Source of the DNA: Clostridia bacterium
GTDB taxonomy: Bacteria > Bacillota > Clostridia > Christensenellales > UBA1242
Assembly: GCA_028694075.1 (NCBI GenBank)
Contig: JAQUUD010000045.1
Coordinates: 1-9,864 of the forward strand
Direction of reading: 5' to 3'
DNA: 9,864 nucleotides
Numbering within the stretch: position 1 is the stretch's first letter; each line of letters starts with the position of its first letter. Positions 6,919-9,864 of this stretch are shown one piece after another. The notes beneath the pieces are model-generated. The model had not been told where the DNA came from. It worked only from the letters and a program-made list of their open reading frames with translations, and searched no databases. Made by a program: the position numbers and the translations under genes.

Positions 6919-7062
6919 TTTTTGGTTATTTTTTATAAAAATCACTAGTTAATAAAAAATAATAATTAATTAATTAATAAAATAATTATTATTAAAAAAA
7001 TAAAATTAAAATAATAAAAAAATATTAAATAAATATTAAAATTATATTTTTTAGTTATTTGT
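6919..7062. other. AT-only convergent spacer between tmk and alr
   Basis: There are only about seven G or C bases in 144 positions, with TAAT repeated in tandem around 6962-6978. An 11-bp A/T-only inverted repeat, AATAATAATTA with TAATTATTATT (6958-6968, 6983-6993), is followed by a T-run on the minus strand. It might help end alr transcription, but an A/T-only stem is a weak terminator. I see no gene here. Confidence 0.4.
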
Positions 7063-8106
7063 TTAATTAAATTGAATAATTTCATACTTCATTCGGGAAT
7101 ATTTAAAGTTCGTTAAAATTTCATACGGAATTGTATCGCAAATTTTTGCCCAAATTTTTGAATTTTCAAACACAATTACCTTATCACCAATCTCACAATT
7201 TATATTTGTTATGTCTGCAAAAAACATATCCATACAAACATTGCCAACAATTTGGCATTTTTTATTTTTTATCTTAACATATCCTTTGTTTGCAAGTTTT
7301 CGATTTATCCCGTCAGCATATCCCAGCGGAACAACAGCAATTTTTGTATTTTTTTCACAAATGTAGCCGTTTGAATATCCAACCCTACTGCCCTTTGGCA
7401 AATCAAGAATTTTTATAATCTTGCTCTCAATTTTTAATATCGAATTCGGAGAAACAAATAATTTCAAACCAACTCTAAACATAAAATCTTTATAATCTAC
7501 TATGTTAATCACATCTAAAACATCACCCCCGCCCAAATGCTTAATCGGATTATATAAGACAGGAATTGTCTTCAAAAATTCATTGAAAACTTTTAGTTGT
7601 TTATTAAAATATGCAATATCGTTTCCTACGGTTGCAAAATGAGTGAACACTCCTTCAAAAATTATGTTTTTCGATTTATACAATGCCTTTAAAATATTTT
7701 TAAATTCATCTATATTATTTATTCCCAGCCTATTCATTCCACTGTTTATTTTAATATGTATTTTTAGTTTTTTGTCGGTGTTATCCATTCGCTTTAAAAT
7801 ATCAAAAAACTGATTTTCATTGTCTATTGTAATTGAAATATCATTTTTTAAAACAACTGCAATATCGTTGCAAATCCCCACAACCAGCACAGGAGTTTTG
7901 ATACCTGACTGTCTGATTAAGATTGCTTCATCAAGCGAGGCAACACCAAAAAATTTCACTTTGTCTTTTAAAATTAAAGAGATATTTTTTAAACCGTGCC
8001 CATAAGCATCGGCTTTGACCATTGCACAAATATTATTAGTTTTTAAAGCATTTAAGTTTTTGATTAATTTGCTTTTATTTATAATAAATTTTGAATTTTC
8101 AAACAT
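7063..8106 (-). CDS. alr: Alanine racemase (PLP-dependent, divergent)
   Basis: Alanine racemase interconverts L- and D-alanine; the D-form is needed for peptidoglycan. The 347 residues are slightly short for the family (about 370-390). Fold-type III features are clear: VKADAYGHG (30-38) holds the PLP lysine Lys31, SGMNRLG (122-128) the conserved Arg126, RVGYSNGY (241-248) the catalytic Tyr244, LGYADG (261-266), and VCMDM (290-294). Arg211 in FRVGLKL fits the arginine that touches the pyridine nitrogen. The usual HxANSA segment, whose Ser and backbone hold the PLP phosphate, is replaced by HLGGGDVLDV (190-199), and DTGMxRLG reads NSGMNRLG. It may still be active or may prefer another amino acid. 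There is no clear Shine-Dalgarno sequence before the ATG. The stop is TAA. It is divergent from the phosphoketolase gene. Confidence 0.92.
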   Translation of the reverse strand: MFENSKFIINKSKLIKNLNALKTNNICAMVKADAYGHGLKNISLILKDKVKFFGVASLDEAILIRQSGIKTPVLVVGICNDIAVVLKNDISITIDNENQFFDILKRMDNTDKKLKIHIKINSGMNRLGINNIDEFKNILKALYKSKNIIFEGVFTHFATVGNDIAYFNKQLKVFNEFLKTIPVLYNPIKHLGGGDVLDVINIVDYKDFMFRVGLKLFVSPNSILKIESKIIKILDLPKGSRVGYSNGYICEKNTKIAVVPLGYADGINRKLANKGYVKIKNKKCQIVGNVCMDMFFADITNINCEIGDKVIVFENSKIWAKICDTIPYEILTNFKYSRMKYEIIQFN

Positions 8107-8145
8107 AAAAATATATATTAAAATTTTTTCTTTTTAGTTTATGCA

Positions 8146-8173
8146 ATGTTTATCTTATTTTTGTTGTTGTCAA
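8146..8173 (-). promoter_or_regulatory. Possible alr promoter
   Basis: A perfect TTGACA lies on the minus strand (8173-8168), but 16-17 bp downstream there is only AAACAT or AACATT, half-matches to a -10. It would give a leader of roughly 33-40 nt without a ribosome site. Another -10-like TATATA (8117-8112) just before the ATG has no -35. Confidence 0.35.
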
Positions 8174-8206
8174 ATTTAATTTGAAAGTACTTTAATCTAT
8201 TTTAAT

Positions 8207-8236
8207 TTGACTAATAAAATGCTGTTATGTTAAACT
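8207..8236 (+). promoter_or_regulatory. Extended -10 promoter for the phosphoketolase gene
   Basis: TTGACT (8207-8212, one mismatch) is followed by an 18-bp spacer and TAAACT (8231-8236) with TG at 8228-8229. Expected +1 is near 8243, giving a leader of about 70 nt ending in AAAGGA. The block TTATGtTAAACT matches the tmk promoter block TTATGaTAAACT in all but one position. Confidence 0.5.
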
Positions 8237-8311
8237 TTTAGTTATATATATAAATTTTGTTAAATTTAAACAAACACAAAAATTTAACTTACTTAAATAA
8301 AAAGGAATTTT

Positions 8312-9823
8312 ATGAAAAATTATAGTTCGAAAAATGAAAATGAAGAAAATGATTTATTAACAAACGATTATCTTGTTAAAATGAATAAATATTGGCAGGC
8401 TTCAAATTATCTTGCCATTGCTCAGCAATATCTGCTTGATAATCCACTTCTTAGAAAGCCACTTGAACCAAATGATATCAAAAAGCGCATTGTTGCACCG
8501 TGGGGAACTGTTCCCGGGCAAAACTTTGTTTATACGCATTTAAATCGGGTTATAAAAAAATTTGATTTGAATATGATTTTGCTTTCAGGTCCGGGGCACG
8601 GCGGGCATTTTTGGACTGCTCAAACTTATTTAGACGGCAGTTTATCAGAAGTTTATCCTCAGTTTAGTCAAGATGAAAAAGGTCTTAAAAATTTGTGCAA
8701 AGCCTTTTGTTTTCCGGGCGGAATGTCCAGCCATGTGGCTTCGGATATGCCCGGCTCTTTGCACGAGGGCGGTGAACTTGGATACTCTCTTTCTCATGCC
8801 TCTGGTGCTGTTTTTGATAATCCTGATTTGATTGCTTCAGTTATTGTTGGCGACGGGGAGGCGGAAACTGGTCCGCTTGCAACTTCGTGGCACATAAATA
8901 AATTCATAAATCCAATAACTGACGGTGCTGTTTTGCCTATCTTGCATTTGAATGGTTACAAGGTTGCAAATCCAACAGTACTTGCAAGAATTTCAAAAAC
9001 TGAATTGAAAGATTTTTTTAAAGGCTTAGGCTGGAAACCTTATTTCGTTGAAGGTTCTGACCCAATGACAATGCACAAATTAATGTGCAAAACGCTGGAT
9101 AAAGTTATCATTGAAATTAAAGAACTGCAAGATACGGCGCGCAAAAATAATGACGACACAAGACCGATTTGGCCTATGATTGTGTTACGCACTTTGAAAG
9201 GCTGGACTTGCCCGAAAGAAATTGATGGAGTTCGCATTGAAGGAACGCATAATGCTTATCACGTTCCAATTCCAATGACGAAACCTAATCATATAAGCTT
9301 GCTTGAAAAGTGGCTTAGAAGTCACAAACCTGAAGAATTGTTTGATGAAAAATATAAATTAAAACCCGAATTAAAAGCGCTTGCTCCAAAAGGCAAGTCA
9401 AGATTTGGGGCAAATCTACATTCAAACGGCGGGACTTTGCTTAAAGAACTCAAATTGCCAAATTTCAAAAAATATGCTGTTCCCTTCTCGGGACACGGCA
9501 CTGTTAATTCTCAAGATACGCTTGTTTTAAGTAATTTTATGAGAGATATAATAAAGTATAATCCGGAAAATTTTAGGATTTTTAGTCCTGATGAATTGCC
9601 GTCAAATCGAATTAATGCCATTTATGAAATTACAAAAAGCGTTTTTAATGCGGAAATTATTAAGGAAGATGACAACATTGCTCACGGCGGGCGAATTATG
9701 GACTCGTTTTTAAGTGAGCATATGTGTGAAGGCTGGCTTGAGGGTTATTTACTAAGTGGAAGACACGGGACTTTTGTAACTTATGAAGCCTTTGCAACAA
9801 TAATTAATTCAATGATTTCTTAA
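8312..9823 (+). CDS. Phosphoketolase (Xfp/Xpk family), interrupted by an in-frame stop
   Basis: Phosphoketolase splits xylulose-5-phosphate or fructose-6-phosphate with phosphate, using thiamine diphosphate, to yield acetyl phosphate. The 503 residues cover about the first two thirds of a normal protein of roughly 790-820. Visible signatures: KYWQASNYLAIAQQYLLDNPLLRKPL near the start, GPGHGG (93-98), the HEGGELGY segment (151-158), the thiamine diphosphate motif GDGEAETGPLATSW (180-193), LHLNGYKVANPT (211-222), GWTCPK (297-302), SPDELPSNR (425-433) and SEHMCEGWLEGYLLSGRHG (468-486). TAA at 9821-9823 then stops the frame, but family sequence continues after it. Two catalytic histidines appear replaced: His64 of the Bifidobacterium enzyme by Pro63 in APWGT, and His320 by Tyr316 in AYHVP. 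His96 and Glu428 remain. AAAGGA (8301-8306) supports the ATG. It is either a decaying gene or an altered paralogue. Confidence 0.9.
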   Translation: MKNYSSKNENEENDLLTNDYLVKMNKYWQASNYLAIAQQYLLDNPLLRKPLEPNDIKKRIVAPWGTVPGQNFVYTHLNRVIKKFDLNMILLSGPGHGGHFWTAQTYLDGSLSEVYPQFSQDEKGLKNLCKAFCFPGGMSSHVASDMPGSLHEGGELGYSLSHASGAVFDNPDLIASVIVGDGEAETGPLATSWHINKFINPITDGAVLPILHLNGYKVANPTVLARISKTELKDFFKGLGWKPYFVEGSDPMTMHKLMCKTLDKVIIEIKELQDTARKNNDDTRPIWPMIVLRTLKGWTCPKEIDGVRIEGTHNAYHVPIPMTKPNHISLLEKWLRSHKPEELFDEKYKLKPELKALAPKGKSRFGANLHSNGGTLLKELKLPNFKKYAVPFSGHGTVNSQDTLVLSNFMRDIIKYNPENFRIFSPDELPSNRINAIYEITKSVFNAEIIKEDDNIAHGGRIMDSFLSEHMCEGWLEGYLLSGRHGTFVTYEAFATIINSMIS

Positions 9824-9864
9824 CATATAAAATGGTTGAAAGCATGCAAAAAATTGACTTGGCG
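9821..9864 (+). pseudogene. Continuation of the phosphoketolase frame past TAA
   Basis: After the TAA the same frame reads HIKWLKACKKLTWR up to the window edge. Normal phosphoketolases read DSMxxQHxKWLKxxxxxPWR here, so the TAA falls where a conserved Gln codon (CAA) is expected. A single C-to-T change would explain it. No in-frame ATG follows within the window, so an independent restart is not obvious. The last third of the gene is not visible. Confidence 0.8.

Noticed and set aside
6912..6934. Terminator overlapping the tmk stop
   Set aside because: AAAATAA/TTATTTT with a following T-run is an A/T-only stem, too weak to call.
9821..9823. TAA reassigned to glutamine
   Set aside because: TAA terminates rpoZ, pcrA, tmk and alr at normal family lengths, so a code change is not supported.

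Overview
The window comes from an AT-rich bacterial chromosome. The genes look about 30% G+C by eye and several spacers are close to 5% G+C. It is most likely from a low-GC Gram-positive (Bacillota, Clostridia-like) organism. Support for this: pcrA and ligA are adjacent on one strand, as is common in that phylum; the thymidylate kinase is of a type I associate with clostridia; clear AAGGAGG and TTGACA/TATAAT-type signals are present. Stops are TAA and TGA and tryptophan is TGG, so the standard bacterial code applies. I cannot name the genus.

Layout. Positions 1 to about 410 hold a strikingly GC-rich (about 65%) direct-repeat array with 49-bp units and a 233-bp higher-order period. Four minus-strand genes follow, listed in transcription order: a 109-residue protein of unknown function (6048-5719), the helicase pcrA (5363-3090), the NAD-dependent DNA ligase ligA (2926-956) and the RNA polymerase omega subunit rpoZ (750-550). 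rpoZ has a full-consensus promoter and a downstream terminator. Between the unknown gene and pcrA lies a 95-nt element that folds almost completely into a four-way junction (5486-5580). A plus-strand thymidylate kinase (6226-6918) points away from the unknown gene and faces a minus-strand alanine racemase (8106-7063). A plus-strand phosphoketolase starts at 8312; its frame is broken by TAA at 9821, but recognisable phosphoketolase sequence continues after the stop to the window edge.

How the genes relate. Most are housekeeping. LigA and PcrA serve DNA replication and repair, and PcrA carries the C-terminal domain that in other bacteria contacts RNA polymerase. RpoZ is part of that polymerase. 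Tmk makes dTDP for DNA synthesis and Alr makes D-alanine for the cell wall. Phosphoketolase would make acetyl phosphate from sugar phosphates, but this copy looks broken or altered.

The items most worth a second look are the GC-rich array, the four-way-junction element, the interrupted phosphoketolase with two replaced catalytic histidines, and a pcrA promoter placed so that its transcript would start at the ATG itself.
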